Positions 1 through 8,881 of a stretch of DNA of 64,000 bases are shown piece after piece (within the stretch, counting starts at the first letter, position 1; each line of letters starts with the position of its first letter). The position numbers were made by a program, and so were the translations under genes. Below the pieces are notes generated by a model. It was not told where the DNA came from. It saw only the letters and a list, made by a program, of their open reading frames with translations, and did no database searches. The DNA comes from Clostridia bacterium (GTDB lineage Bacteria > Bacillota > Clostridia > Lachnospirales > Anaerotignaceae): positions 372,001-436,000 of the forward strand of contig CAJTDC010000001.1 in assembly GCA_910575055.1 (NCBI GenBank), given 5' to 3'.

Positions 1-252
1 TTTATCTTTGCCTTTTCTTTCATAACTTACACGACCATCTACTAATGCAAAAAGTGTATCATTTCCACCTTTACCTACATTAATACCTGGGTGGATTTTT
101 GTTCCTCTTTGTGTATATAAGATGTTGCCAGCTTTTACAACCTGACCATCAGCACGTTTTGCACCAAGTCTTTTTGCTTTGGAGTCACGTCCGTTTCTTG
201 TAGAACCAACACCTTTTTTATGAGCGAAAAATTGAAGGTTACATTTCAACAT
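1..252 (-). CDS. rpmA: 50S ribosomal protein L27, 3' end cut by window edge
   Basis: Large-subunit ribosomal protein L27, with 84 residues visible; the C-terminus lies beyond position 1. The start is ATG at 252-250 behind a GAGGAGG ribosome binding site. The protein opens with [10 protein letters not shown] followed by HKKG. This is the Bacillota-type N-terminal extension, which in known cases is cut after FFA by the Prp protease so that the mature N-terminus can reach the peptidyl-transferase centre. The conserved L27 core ([17 protein letters not shown], then a [15 protein letters not shown] block) is intact. It is the third gene of the rplU-prp-rpmA operon read leftward, 4 bp after prp. 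Confidence 0.97.
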   Translation of the reverse strand, partial: MLKCNLQFFAHKKGVGSTRNGRDSKAKRLGAKRADGQVVKAGNILYTQRGTKIHPGINVGKGGNDTLFALVDGRVSYERKGKDK

Positions 253-256
253 ATTG

Positions 257-595
257 TTACACCTCCTCATAATTTAATCGGATATACTTTTTATATTCTT
301 TTGATAAATCTTGCAGCCCTATTACCATTGCTTTTAGCAAAAGCTCTGCATCATAGTCTGCTTCTTTTTCTACATCAGAAAACATTACTTTTAAATAACC
401 ACCTTTTTGTTCGTTGGCATCACAATGAAACTGTGTTGTTGTAAGCTGCTCTATTGCATTTACAGTATTAATCGTCAACACTGATACAGCAGCACAAACA
501 ATATCTTCTCCTTCTTGTGCAAAACCAGCGTGTCCACAAATACAGTATCCACAAAGTTGTTTTCTACTATTATGATATATCGTCGCTTTTATCAT
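257..595 (-). CDS. prp: Ribosomal-processing cysteine protease Prp
   Basis: A 112-residue cysteine protease that removes the N-terminal extension of L27. The family signature is visible: a histidine in GHAGFAQ (His22) and a cysteine in [10 protein letters not shown] (Cys34), which form the catalytic dyad in characterised Prp proteins. The gene lies between rplU and rpmA, the conserved position for prp, and its L27 substrate in the next gene carries the matching cleavage sequence. The length is typical. It is probably co-transcribed from the rplU promoter. Confidence 0.95.
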   Translation of the reverse strand: MIKATIYHNSRKQLCGYCICGHAGFAQEGEDIVCAAVSVLTINTVNAIEQLTTTQFHCDANEQKGGYLKVMFSDVEKEADYDAELLLKAMVIGLQDLSKEYKKYIRLNYEEV

Positions 596-600
596 ATTAA

Positions 601-912
601 TTATAATGAAATTGCTTTAATTTGTAATTCTGTAAAAGGTTGTCTATGACCTTTTTTCTTATGAAATCCTTTTTTGGATTTATATTTATATACAATTACT
701 TTTTTTGCTTTTCCTTCACCTAATACAGATGCAGATACTTTTGCACCAGAAACATAAGGAGCGCCTACCGTTACATCACTATCTTTTGCAACAACAAGCA
801 CTTTATCAAAGCTATATTCTTGTCCTTCTTCCACAGCAAGTTTTTCTACTTTAATAACATCGCCTTCTGCTACTTTATATTGTTTTCCACCAGTTTCAAT
901 AATTGCGTACAT
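601..912 (-). CDS. rplU: 50S ribosomal protein L21
   Basis: A 103-residue ribosomal protein L21, full length for the family. It starts [18 protein letters not shown] and ends with the [17 protein letters not shown] block typical of L21. The start ATG sits behind GGAGGTG. It is the first gene of the rplU-prp-rpmA operon, with only 5 bp to prp. An 84-nt leader precedes it, with a near-consensus promoter at 1003-1031. Confidence 0.98.
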   Translation of the reverse strand: MYAIIETGGKQYKVAEGDVIKVEKLAVEEGQEYSFDKVLVVAKDSDVTVGAPYVSGAKVSASVLGEGKAKKVIVYKYKSKKGFHKKKGHRQPFTELQIKAISL

Positions 913-996
913 CTTTCGTACACCTCCTCACCACTAAACTCGCCGAATATGGTATTCTTATTAGAATTTAGAACCTCTTCGTGCGGCTAAACATAC
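913..996 (-). promoter_or_regulatory. Candidate ribosomal protein L21 leader
   Basis: The transcribed leader of rplU between the predicted transcription start near 996 and the rplU start. It contains G/C-rich short segments (AGCCGCACGAAGAGG, then GGCGAGTTTAGTGGTGAGGAGGTG read on the minus strand in parts) that stand out from the AT-rich surroundings. Firmicutes rplU mRNAs often carry an autoregulatory L21 leader in this position. The assignment rests on location and composition, not on a model match. Confidence 0.4.
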
Positions 997-1002
997 TTCG
1001 TT

Positions 1003-1031
1003 ATCGTATCACAAGCAACAAATTCTGTCAA
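1003..1031 (-). promoter_or_regulatory. SigA-type promoter of rplU-prp-rpmA
   Basis: On the minus strand TTGACA (1031-1026) is followed by a 17-nt spacer and TACGAT (1008-1003). It lies just downstream of the stop codon of the TPR gene. Confidence 0.75.
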
Positions 1032-1049
1032 TACTTTTTGTTTAAAAAT

Positions 1050-3857
1050 TCAATATAGCGGCTTTCCTTTTTTGATTAATTGATATTTTGTATTATCTTT
1101 ATTTTCTTTTAAATACTTTATTAGTGTTTCATATCCTTTTTTACTCAATATTTTTGTTTGTTCATAAGCACATTGTATTTGATAAGATTGTTCCAAAAAA
1201 GAAATACCTTGTTCTATTTTACTCAATGAAACATAAAAAACACCTAACTTACTCATCAATTTACCATATGCTTTACTTTCTTTTCCTTTTTCATTGCCAA
1301 ATAATTTGACTGCTTCGTTTATATTTTGTTCTCCTTGTTCATCATTTTTGTCTATTTTTAAAAGAATTTCTCCCAATTTTAACAATTCTTTTGCTAAATC
1401 CAAACATTCTCCTTTATATTGTCTGATATATTCTACTGCTTCTTTATAATAAATGCTGGCTTGCTCCTTTTTTTTTAAACGTTCTGATATTTTTCCCATT
1501 CTTTGTACTCTTTCCAAATATAGCTGATTTTTTAATGTTTTGCCATGAAATAGTTTATGCCATATTTCATAATAGCAAAGTGATTTTTCTATATCTTTGA
1601 GTGCAAAATAAAAATCTCCCATCAACCCCATTAATATACAATATTCTTCTCCTTTTGTAGAGCCATATTCTTGTTGATATTTTATAGCATAAATAAATTT
1701 TTCAAATGCTTTTTTATAATTTCCTCCTAAAAGACATAATATTCCTATTTTTCTAACTGCTTCTGCATAAATTTGTCCTTCTCCTTGTTTTTCTGCTTTT
1801 TCTAGCCATACAAAAGCCTTATCATATTGTCCTATTTCAGCATAAAAATCTCCTATTTCAATACAACATTGTTGTGCTTTTAAATCATCTGCTCCAAATT
1901 CTGCAATTCTTTGTTCATAATAAGATAATAGATAATTTTCTTTTTCTTCAAAACTCATATTGCTTTTTTCTATTTTCTTTTTTTCTTCAGATTGTTTTAT
2001 TTTCTCTCTATCTTTTTTTAGTTTTTGTTCATTTTTTTGTGCCAATATCAAAAGAAATGTTTTTATCATAATCCCCCATTCTTGGTCAGTATTGATACCA
2101 CATTGTTCTTTTTTCTCCATAGCTTTTTCATAATATGCTTTTGCTTTTGAAAGATTTCCCAAATGCAAAGAGCAGCTTGCTAACCAAAGTTCTATTTTTG
2201 CAGAAGCAAATCTTTTTTCAGGAGTTTCTTCAAAATTCATATTATACAATTTTTCCCAGCAATTCATTGACAACTCATAAGCATTACTTTGATAAGATAC
2301 TTTTGCCAAAAATTCTAAACTGCTTTTATATTTGGGATTTTCTTCTCCTAATGTTTCCTCTTCAATTTCTACTACTTTTTGGAGTACATTTAAAGCATTT
2401 TCATATTTATTGGCTGTTGTATATAATTTTCCTAAGTGTTCCAATACTCTTGCATAAAGAGGGTGTATTTGTCCATACATTCTTTTTTGCATTTCTATTG
2501 CTTCTTTACAAAAAGCAATTCCCTTTTCTATATCTCCTCTATTACAATACAACTCTGACAGCATTTCTAAATTTAATACATAAGCACTATCTTCTATTTC
2601 ATTTAATTCTTTTCTCAACTCTTTACTTTGCAATAAATATTGTTCTGCATTTTTATCATCTTTTTTATGAATATAAACCCTTGCCATAGCTAACATAGTA
2701 TCTGCACAGGCAATACTTTTACCTTGATATAATTCATTTCTCATATCTAATGCTTTTTGATAACATTGTAATGCTTCATCATAATCCCCTTTTTTATCTA
2801 ATATTGTTCCTTTACTCAAAAGACTAATGACATATTGACCATGCTTTTCACCCATAATCTGCTTTTTTAATTCTAATGACTTATCATTTAATTCTAATGC
2901 TTTATCATAATCTTTCAATCCACAGTAATCCATAGCCATATGATTTAATCCCTCTGCATAAAATGTATGATAGTCGCCCAAAAGATTTTTTACTATAGAT
3001 TGTACTTGTTGATGTATTTCAAGGGAACGTGTAAAATCATTTTTTTTAGCATATAGTGTCGCAAGTGTATTCAAATTTGTAATATATTCTAAATGACTTT
3101 CTGTTGTTATTTTTTTTCTTATTTTCATTGCTTTTTCACAACAATAAGTTGCTTTTTCTAACAACCCAGCTTTTTCACATATTGTTGCCATTCTCAAAAG
3201 GTTCATCATATAATAATGACTTTCTTCTCCTCTTTCTACTTTTAATATATCTAATGCTCTTTTTAATACTTTTTCTGCCTTTTTATAATTTCCTTGTTTT
3301 TCATAAGAACGTCCTAAACTTGTCAATATATCTGCCAAATCCATTTTTGAAACAGTACGAAGTCTTTGCCCTTTCAGTAATGCCTTATTGTGCATTTCTA
3401 TCGCTTTATCATATTGCTTTACATCTTCATACGCATTTCCTAAATTATATAAACTTGCTACATAATCTTCATGTCCTCTACCTAATAACCTATCTCTAAT
3501 TTCTAAAACTTGTTTTTGAAGTATAACAGCATCTTCATATTTTGCCATATTGCTGTATGTGATTGCTAAATTATTTAAAGTATCACTATAAGAGCTACAT
3601 TCTCCACCTATTTCTCTTTTTAAATTTGCTGCTTCTCTATAATATTTTTGTGCCTTTTCATACATACAAATATCATCAAATGCAATCGCTAAGTTGTTGA
3701 CATCAATAGCATATTCCATTGTATTACAGTCGTTATTTTCTCTATATAAATCGTATATCCTTTTTCCTAAAGCAATTGCTTCCATATATTCCCCATTTTG
3801 ATGTGCTTCTTGAAACTCTCGCCTTAATTTCATTATTTCACCGATATAAAAAGCCAT
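1050..3857 (-). CDS. Large tetratricopeptide-repeat protein
   Basis: A 935-residue protein made almost entirely of TPR units of the kinesin-light-chain type. About twenty repeats of roughly 42 residues recur, with patterns such as YANALNVLQKVVEIEEETLG and YDKAIEMHNKALLKG. No signal peptide, membrane segment or enzymatic domain is seen, so it is probably a cytoplasmic protein-interaction scaffold. A lysine/glutamate-rich stretch around residues 610-640 interrupts the solenoid and may be a hinge. The start ATG follows GAAAGGA. It stands between the rplU promoter and recX with no obvious operon partner. Its biological role cannot be read from the sequence. Confidence 0.85.
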   Translation of the reverse strand: MAFYIGEIMKLRREFQEAHQNGEYMEAIALGKRIYDLYRENNDCNTMEYAIDVNNLAIAFDDICMYEKAQKYYREAANLKREIGGECSSYSDTLNNLAITYSNMAKYEDAVILQKQVLEIRDRLLGRGHEDYVASLYNLGNAYEDVKQYDKAIEMHNKALLKGQRLRTVSKMDLADILTSLGRSYEKQGNYKKAEKVLKRALDILKVERGEESHYYMMNLLRMATICEKAGLLEKATYCCEKAMKIRKKITTESHLEYITNLNTLATLYAKKNDFTRSLEIHQQVQSIVKNLLGDYHTFYAEGLNHMAMDYCGLKDYDKALELNDKSLELKKQIMGEKHGQYVISLLSKGTILDKKGDYDEALQCYQKALDMRNELYQGKSIACADTMLAMARVYIHKKDDKNAEQYLLQSKELRKELNEIEDSAYVLNLEMLSELYCNRGDIEKGIAFCKEAIEMQKRMYGQIHPLYARVLEHLGKLYTTANKYENALNVLQKVVEIEEETLGEENPKYKSSLEFLAKVSYQSNAYELSMNCWEKLYNMNFEETPEKRFASAKIELWLASCSLHLGNLSKAKAYYEKAMEKKEQCGINTDQEWGIMIKTFLLILAQKNEQKLKKDREKIKQSEEKKKIEKSNMSFEEKENYLLSYYEQRIAEFGADDLKAQQCCIEIGDFYAEIGQYDKAFVWLEKAEKQGEGQIYAEAVRKIGILCLLGGNYKKAFEKFIYAIKYQQEYGSTKGEEYCILMGLMGDFYFALKDIEKSLCYYEIWHKLFHGKTLKNQLYLERVQRMGKISERLKKKEQASIYYKEAVEYIRQYKGECLDLAKELLKLGEILLKIDKNDEQGEQNINEAVKLFGNEKGKESKAYGKLMSKLGVFYVSLSKIEQGISFLEQSYQIQCAYEQTKILSKKGYETLIKYLKENKDNTKYQLIKKGKPLY

Positions 3858-3881
3858 AGCTTATCAAATCCTTTCAAGTTC

Positions 3882-4517
3882 TTATGTTTCCCCTTTATAT
3901 TTATTTTTTGTAACATACTCAAAACTCTCTTTTATTATATCATAGGAATAGCCTCTTCGCTGTAAAAATGCACTCAGTCTTTTTTTTTCTTTTTCGTCAA
4001 TTTTCTCTAAATACAAGCATTTTTTCTCTAATAATTTTACAGCATCACCAAATTCATCTATATTCACCTGCTCTAGTGTTCTACAAATGATACTTTCTTT
4101 AATTCCTCTTTGTTTTAATTCCATTTTTAATACATAACTTCCTTTAGGATTACAACGTAATCTTTGCTTAATATAACTTTCACAATATTTTTCATCATCA
4201 ACATAATGATACTCTATTAAAAAATTTATAACACGTTCTATTATATCCTCTGTAAACTCTTTTTCAAACAATTTTGTACGAACTTCTTTTTCTGTTCTCA
4301 TTTTATAGCTTATATAATTCAAAGCAGTATCTTGTGCTTTTACATATATCAATTCATTTTTTATAAAATCATATTTATTTTGTGCAATTTCTTCTCCTTC
4401 TTTTAGCTTAAAATAAGCAATATCTTGTATAGGTAAACCAAAAGCAAAATCATCATCTATAAACACAGAATATCTTTCTGGGTGATGCAGTTGTTGTGTA
4501 ATTGCTGTAATTTTCAA
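3882..4517 (-). CDS. recX: Regulatory protein RecX
   Basis: A 211-residue RecX, modulator of RecA filament assembly. The three-helix repeats characteristic of RecX are seen (ALNYISYKMRTEKEVRTKL, then YCESYIKQRLRCNPKGSYV, then LSAFLQRRGYSYDIIKESF). The preferred start is TTG at 4517-4515, which lies 8 nt after AAAGGAGG and gives a normal N-terminus (LKITAITQQ). An in-frame ATG 26 codons upstream lies inside the terminator of the preceding gene and is rejected. recX is about 38 kb from recA here. Confidence 0.9.
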   Translation of the reverse strand: MKITAITQQLHHPERYSVFIDDDFAFGLPIQDIAYFKLKEGEEIAQNKYDFIKNELIYVKAQDTALNYISYKMRTEKEVRTKLFEKEFTEDIIERVINFLIEYHYVDDEKYCESYIKQRLRCNPKGSYVLKMELKQRGIKESIICRTLEQVNIDEFGDAVKLLEKKCLYLEKIDEKEKKRLSAFLQRRGYSYDIIKESFEYVTKNKYKGET

Positions 4518-4553
4518 CAAAAATTCCTCCTTTACTACAAATAAAACGATATA

Positions 4554-4588
4554 AAAACAAAGCAGGTATTTCTTCCTGCTTTGTTTTT
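4554..4588 (-). terminator. Intrinsic terminator after the lipoprotein gene
   Basis: The inverted repeat ACAAAGCAGG / CCTGCTTTGT has an 8-nt loop and is T-rich on both outer flanks. It lies 19 bp past the stop of the minus-strand lipoprotein gene and upstream of recX. Confidence 0.75.
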
Positions 4589-4606
4589 TTATCATATTAT
4601 TTGTAT

Positions 4607-5167
4607 TTATTCTGTTACAGAAAAGTTAATATAATAAGTATTACCTATAAAATTATCGTCCCATATTTCATAGTATTTCATCTGATAATCTTTTATGTTT
4701 CTAGGTGTAATAAATATTAAATTTCCTGTTTTACTTTCTCCATATTTTAACTCATAACTATCAGGTAATTGTTCATCATTCATTTGATATTCTGGAAATG
4801 TTGTTTCACCTTGTAATTGTTCCCAAGTTAATTCAAAATCATCACAGAACATTGTAATACTGTCAAAATCTTCATATGTATTTTCTACTGTTATATTTAC
4901 TACAACAAATTGATGTGCAACATCTTGTGGTACATACTCATCATTTTCTCCTTGTATTTCATCTTGTGTTGTAACACTATTTACTTTTACTTTAAAAAAT
5001 GCTGTTTGAACCGTATCTTCTGTAGAATATGTTGTTTCTTCTCCATATTCTCTGCCATCTGCTTTCCAGTCTGTAGCAATTTGTTTTGCCTTTTGTTGTA
5101 TACTGCTACAACCTGTACCAAATACACACAAAAAAGCCATTATTACTATTAACACAGTTTTTTTCAT
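4607..5167 (-). CDS. Putative lipoprotein, DUF4352-like
   Basis: A 186-residue predicted lipoprotein. Residues 1-20 form a signal peptide ending in FGTGC, with Cys20 as the lipidated residue, followed by a short SSIQQ linker. The rest resembles the DUF4352 immunoglobulin-like fold: a KVKVNSVTTQDEI strand, a QFVVVNITVEN strand and a C-terminal NLIFITPRNIK segment. It is probably anchored on the outer face of the membrane. Its function is unknown. It is monocistronic, with its own terminator. The DUF4352 call is from memory of the family pattern. Confidence 0.7.
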   Translation of the reverse strand: MKKTVLIVIMAFLCVFGTGCSSIQQKAKQIATDWKADGREYGEETTYSTEDTVQTAFFKVKVNSVTTQDEIQGENDEYVPQDVAHQFVVVNITVENTYEDFDSITMFCDDFELTWEQLQGETTFPEYQMNDEQLPDSYELKYGESKTGNLIFITPRNIKDYQMKYYEIWDDNFIGNTYYINFSVTE

Positions 5168-5350
5168 ACTTTTCCCCCACTACTCTCTTACATAAAAACA
5201 AAATTATCAAATTTATTATAAAATGAAAAATAGAAATAGTCAAATATGTTTTTCTATTTTGTATTTAATGTTATTTTTAAATAAAACTCTTTTTATTTTA
5301 TTATAAATTTTTCATAATAAACTAATGTTTTAAGAGTAGCATACTCTTTT

Positions 5351-5695
5351 TTAATAAAATATCTTTTCAGACAATTTTTCTAACCAAATTTGAAGAAGCT
5401 CTTTTAAATCTTCATTGAATGATTTTCTTGTTTGTTGCTCATTTTTTTCTAATTCTTCTAATACTATAAAACAGAAACATTCACTACCATACTGCAACCA
5501 ATCTTGTTTTAATTTTTGTTCTGGACAGTCATTTATTTTTTTAGAAAATTGAAAAAGGTTTTCAGAAGCAGCTATATTATGACTTTCTCTTACAAACCAT
5601 TTATTTGTTTTAGTATTTTGTATAGCATAAATACCACCTATTGTCTTTTTTTGTTGATATGCTTTTTTCATTTCTTTTTTTTGTAATGTTTGCAT
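5351..5695 (-). CDS. Degenerate GIY-YIG domain protein
   Basis: A 114-residue protein with a GIY-YIG-like core: GGIYAIQNTKTNKWFV at residues 20-35 carries the GIY half, while the YIG half reads WFV. It ends with KQDWLQYGSECFCFIVLEEL and a helical tail. Small clostridial and bacillar proteins with this layout are annotated as GIY-YIG family proteins. Loss of the second motif makes nuclease activity doubtful, so it may be a nucleic-acid-binding relic. It stands alone between a lipoprotein gene and a metalloprotease gene. Confidence 0.65.
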   Translation of the reverse strand: MQTLQKKEMKKAYQQKKTIGGIYAIQNTKTNKWFVRESHNIAASENLFQFSKKINDCPEQKLKQDWLQYGSECFCFIVLEELEKNEQQTRKSFNEDLKELLQIWLEKLSEKIFY

Positions 5696-5749
5696 AAATA
5701 TTCACCTCTTTTTTTATTGTATACAAAAGCATTTTTATATCAATTTTTT

Positions 5750-7303
5750 TTAATTTATAATATCCAACATTTCCTGTGCATATTCTCTATTTTCTTGTAA
5801 TGCCTCTGTATTTTCTACCACTTGTGTAAAATAATATTGTGCTTTTTTCATATCCTTTTTACCAAAAATACCATAAAAATATATTTCTCCTAGTTTTATC
5901 TGAGCATAAGCATCATAAAAAGCAGCCTTTTCATACCAAGTAATTGCTTGAGCATCTTCATTCTCCAACAGTATATCCGCTATAGACTCCATAGCATATA
6001 CTTTACCATCTTGTATATTAATATTACTTTTTACTACTTCCATATAATAAGAATATGCCATTTGTGTATCTCTTTTAGTAAGTGTGCCTTTATAATAAAC
6101 ATCACCCAATCTATTTTTTGCATATACGCTTCCCATTTCAGCAGCTTTTTCATACCAAGTAATTGCTTGTATCTCCTCTTTTTCAAAATATATATCTCCT
6201 AGCCTTGCCATAGCAACAGGTGTTTTTGATGTAATAATGTCGTTTTGCTGTTCAAAATCAATCACCTTTTTATAATAATCAATTGCTTGTTGTATCTCTG
6301 TATTTTCAACGAAATTACTTTGTACCATATTGGCAAGCATAAGATATATACTAGCAGTATCTTCTTCAATTTCTTCTGCAGCTTTTTGATAATATTCCCA
6401 AGCTTTTTGGTAATTAACTTCACTGTTATAACCAAAATAATAATAATTTGCTATTTTTAAATAGTCCTTATCGGGACTATTGAGTAAATATTGCTCCATA
6501 GAAGGCAAATGTTGTCCAGAGTATTCTTCCCACAAATCAGCAAGCGACTGTCCTGTTAATGTTTCAAATGCTTTATATTCCATATTACCCTGTTGACAAA
6601 GTCTATGTAGTTCCATAACAATACCTTCTGCTTTTTGATTTTCAAGCCACATCAAAAAACCTGCAGTGACTTCATAGCCATCATAAAGTTCTCCTTCTAT
6701 ATATTGTGTAGTAATAAACGAGCGTTCATAACCGGAATACTCAGCAGTAATATATTCTGCAATCCCTTCACAAAGCCAGAAAAAACAATGAACGCTATAA
6801 TAGTCTTGTGCAATATGTACTAATTCGTGTATTATTATACTTTCTATTTCTTCCTCACTATAGTCAAAAATGTCATCTCTTAAAATAATTGTATTATTCT
6901 CAAATGTCATACCCGAAGTATTATCATCAATAATATCAGAACCAATCAAAAATGTAACAACAGGCATAATTGTATCATATCCATATCTATTCCATATTTC
7001 ACTAAAATAATTATTAAAAACTTGTTCTATATACTGCTTTTGCTCTTCACTTAATATAGCATAGTCATCTTTTATAATATATTCGGGTGTATCAGAAAAA
7101 GAGGTATACAATCTCCCATTGCTATTTTGGCTTGTGTCAGAATTTAGTATATCATCAATCTGTTCTGTATTTAATGATAGTTGTTGTATATTTTGTTGTT
7201 CTGTTTCAAAAATAATGTGATAAAGCAAAATAAAATTATTTATATTTGTTATCATAAATAGTATTAAAGTGATACAAAGACATACTTTTACTGATTTACT
7301 CAT
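5750..7303 (-). CDS. Membrane-anchored metalloprotease with Sel1-like repeats
   Basis: A 517-residue protein. Residues 5-30 form a signal anchor. Residues 75-265 hold a gluzincin-type peptidase domain with HELVH (His159, Glu160, His163) and a downstream WLCEGIAEY segment (Glu179) that would supply the third zinc ligand, similar to basic secretory peptidases. Residues 270-517 are Sel1/TPR-like repeats (AWEYYQKAAEEI, AITWYEKAAEMG, MAYSYYMEV, AITWYEKAAFYD). The start ATG at 7303 follows GGGGAGG; a longer reading frame lacks a ribosome binding site. The peptidase should act outside the membrane, with the repeats recruiting a partner. The substrate is unknown. Confidence 0.75.
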   Translation of the reverse strand: MSKSVKVCLCITLILFMITNINNFILLYHIIFETEQQNIQQLSLNTEQIDDILNSDTSQNSNGRLYTSFSDTPEYIIKDDYAILSEEQKQYIEQVFNNYFSEIWNRYGYDTIMPVVTFLIGSDIIDDNTSGMTFENNTIILRDDIFDYSEEEIESIIIHELVHIAQDYYSVHCFFWLCEGIAEYITAEYSGYERSFITTQYIEGELYDGYEVTAGFLMWLENQKAEGIVMELHRLCQQGNMEYKAFETLTGQSLADLWEEYSGQHLPSMEQYLLNSPDKDYLKIANYYYFGYNSEVNYQKAWEYYQKAAEEIEEDTASIYLMLANMVQSNFVENTEIQQAIDYYKKVIDFEQQNDIITSKTPVAMARLGDIYFEKEEIQAITWYEKAAEMGSVYAKNRLGDVYYKGTLTKRDTQMAYSYYMEVVKSNINIQDGKVYAMESIADILLENEDAQAITWYEKAAFYDAYAQIKLGEIYFYGIFGKKDMKKAQYYFTQVVENTEALQENREYAQEMLDIIN

Positions 7304-7471
7304 AATAAAAACCTCCCCAATAATAAAGTTAAATATGCTTATAATAGACAATGTTTTACAATATTAATAAATACTTTCTGTATAAAAAAAGTTAAAGATA
7401 TTATTAATATATGATAAATACTACTATCATAATATCATACTTAACTAAAATAACAAGGAGATACTTTTATT

Positions 7472-7951
7472 TTAATATCCCATTTCTTTCAATTTAGCAC
7501 TTAACACTTTTAGACGTTCTCCTATCAATTCATCATCTTGACTTAATGTATTCATAAAAAGTTTTATGTCTTCTTCTAACATAGCATTTTCTGTACAAAA
7601 TTCTACTGTCATAGCATCTCCCTGCAATCCTACTCTAGCAATAGAAGGATTTTGTTTGTCATAAAAATTTTCATAACGATAGGCTTCACGAAAATATAAT
7701 TTACTTTCACAAATCAATATTGCTAAATCAAGTACTCTATGTATAGGAAGTTCTTCTGACTGGCGTGACCATTTTTCTCCTGTATGACGCCACACTTTTG
7801 CAGAAATATCTACTTTTCCTCTGTCATTCCATTGTGCAAGACCTAATGACAATCCCTTTGCATCAGAGTTATAGGCATATCTGCCATCAATATTTTCATA
7901 GTTTTCTGAAATAATAACAGGTTTATGTTTTAAATTTGCAGGTATTTTCAT
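7472..7951 (-). CDS. DUF6530-like conserved protein
   Basis: A 159-residue soluble protein with a highly conserved-looking core (DGRYAYNSDAKGLSLGLAQW, WRHTGEKWSRQSEELP, IHRVLDLAILICESKLY). I recall this pattern as DUF6530, of unknown function. AGGAGA precedes the ATG. What stands out is its promoter: the -10 box lies inside a perfect 15-bp inverted repeat, so the gene is probably tightly controlled by a dimeric repressor or by a leader hairpin. No regulator gene is adjacent. Confidence 0.7.
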   Translation of the reverse strand: MKIPANLKHKPVIISENYENIDGRYAYNSDAKGLSLGLAQWNDRGKVDISAKVWRHTGEKWSRQSEELPIHRVLDLAILICESKLYFREAYRYENFYDKQNPSIARVGLQGDAMTVEFCTENAMLEEDIKLFMNTLSQDDELIGERLKVLSAKLKEMGY

Positions 7952-7965
7952 ATTTATTCTCCTTT

Positions 7966-8023
7966 TACATTTTACTAAATTACTAATTTAGTAAAATGTA
8001 TCATACTTTTTTATTATTGTCAA
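7966..8023 (-). promoter_or_regulatory. Promoter overlapped by a perfect palindromic operator
   Basis: On the minus strand TTGACA (8023-8018), a 17-nt spacer and TACATT (8000-7995) form a promoter. The -10 is the left end of a perfect inverted repeat: 15-bp arms at 7986-8000 and 7966-7980 separated by 5 nt. The dyad therefore runs from the -10 box to about 20 nt into the transcript and ends just before the ribosome binding site. Confidence 0.75.
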
Positions 8024-8152
8024 TTATAATTTTAAATTATTATTCTGTTTTAAATGTTCTTAACATTTTATTAATTGCTTTTTTATTATTTTTGTGGCAA
8101 AATAATGATGTCTGAAAAGACAATTACCCAACACAAAACCCTACAATTTTTC

Positions 8153-8192
8153 AAAAGGACACAGCAGAGTATTTACTTTGCTGTGTCCTTTT
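8153..8192 (-). terminator. Hairpin terminator
   Basis: A 13-bp inverted repeat (AAAGGACACAGCA and its complement) with a 12-nt loop lies 9 bp past the stop of the minus-strand gene. The T-tract is better on the plus strand, so it may work in both directions. Confidence 0.6.
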
Positions 8193-8200
8193 GTATACTA

Positions 8201-8707
8201 TTATATTACTTCAATATGCAAGTTTTTGATTTTTGCAAAATTACATTGTGTTTGAAAAATATTTTCTGCTAATAGTAATAGAGCCTCAGTAAAATGTTTG
8301 ATATGAAATAGATGAGAAAAGAATTTATCAGACAAAATAGGGGTTAATATTTTAATAGGATAAGAAATTATTTGAAATTCCATATAAAATAAAAATTCTT
8401 GTGTTTCTTGTTCTAATGTAACATTAAGAGAATTTACTTCTATAGTAAATCCCTTTTTTAAAAATGTTTTTTCTATAGAACGACTTAATTTATTATGATA
8501 TTCATTGACAAAATAAACAATAGCATTTTGTATATCTTTTTGAGAAGTTGTTGTAATAACAGCTTGTGTAATCTCTTTTGTACATAGAGAAATACTCTTT
8601 AAAAAAGGTTGTAATATCATATCAGTATGAGGTGTTATTTTTTGTATTAAAAAAGAAAAAGCAGTTTCATAATTTAACTGATAAATATTACATTGTAATT
8701 GAAACAT
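8201..8707 (-). CDS. Hypothetical protein
   Basis: A 168-residue protein that I do not recognise. The start chosen is ATG at 8707, behind AAAGGAAAG; an upstream in-frame start lacks a ribosome binding site. It is mostly alpha/beta, with hydrophobic stretches but no clear membrane helix or signal peptide (MFQLQCNIYQLNYETAFSF at the N-terminus). It resembles clostridial sporulation-type hypothetical proteins only in general composition. It is monocistronic, with its own terminator. Confidence 0.6.
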   Translation of the reverse strand: MFQLQCNIYQLNYETAFSFLIQKITPHTDMILQPFLKSISLCTKEITQAVITTTSQKDIQNAIVYFVNEYHNKLSRSIEKTFLKKGFTIEVNSLNVTLEQETQEFLFYMEFQIISYPIKILTPILSDKFFSHLFHIKHFTEALLLLAENIFQTQCNFAKIKNLHIEVI

Positions 8708-8833
8708 AACAAATCTTTCCTTTCTGCTATTTTTTATTAGCATAACATTATTTTAATTAAAATACAAATATTGTTTTAAATAAGGGAAATAATATGCTTA
8801 AAATATCTGCTTTTGCTACACATTATATTGTGC

Positions 8834-8839
8834 TATAAT
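8834..8839 (+). promoter_or_regulatory. Extended -10 promoter for the nitrilase-msrAB group
   Basis: TGCTATAAT at 8831-8839 is an extended -10 element about 43 bp before the start of the hydrolase gene. No good -35 is visible. Confidence 0.5.
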
Positions 8840-8881
8840 GAAAAAATAATGTAAAATATAACAATAAATGGTGGTGTTGAT

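Noticed and set aside
1874-3499. Plus-strand open frames within the TPR gene
   Set aside because: They are antisense shadows of an AT-rich repeat gene and have no ribosome binding site or family pattern.
4518-4595. Longer N-terminus for RecX starting at an upstream ATG
   Set aside because: The extra part overlaps the terminator of the preceding gene, while a strong Shine-Dalgarno points to TTG at 4517.
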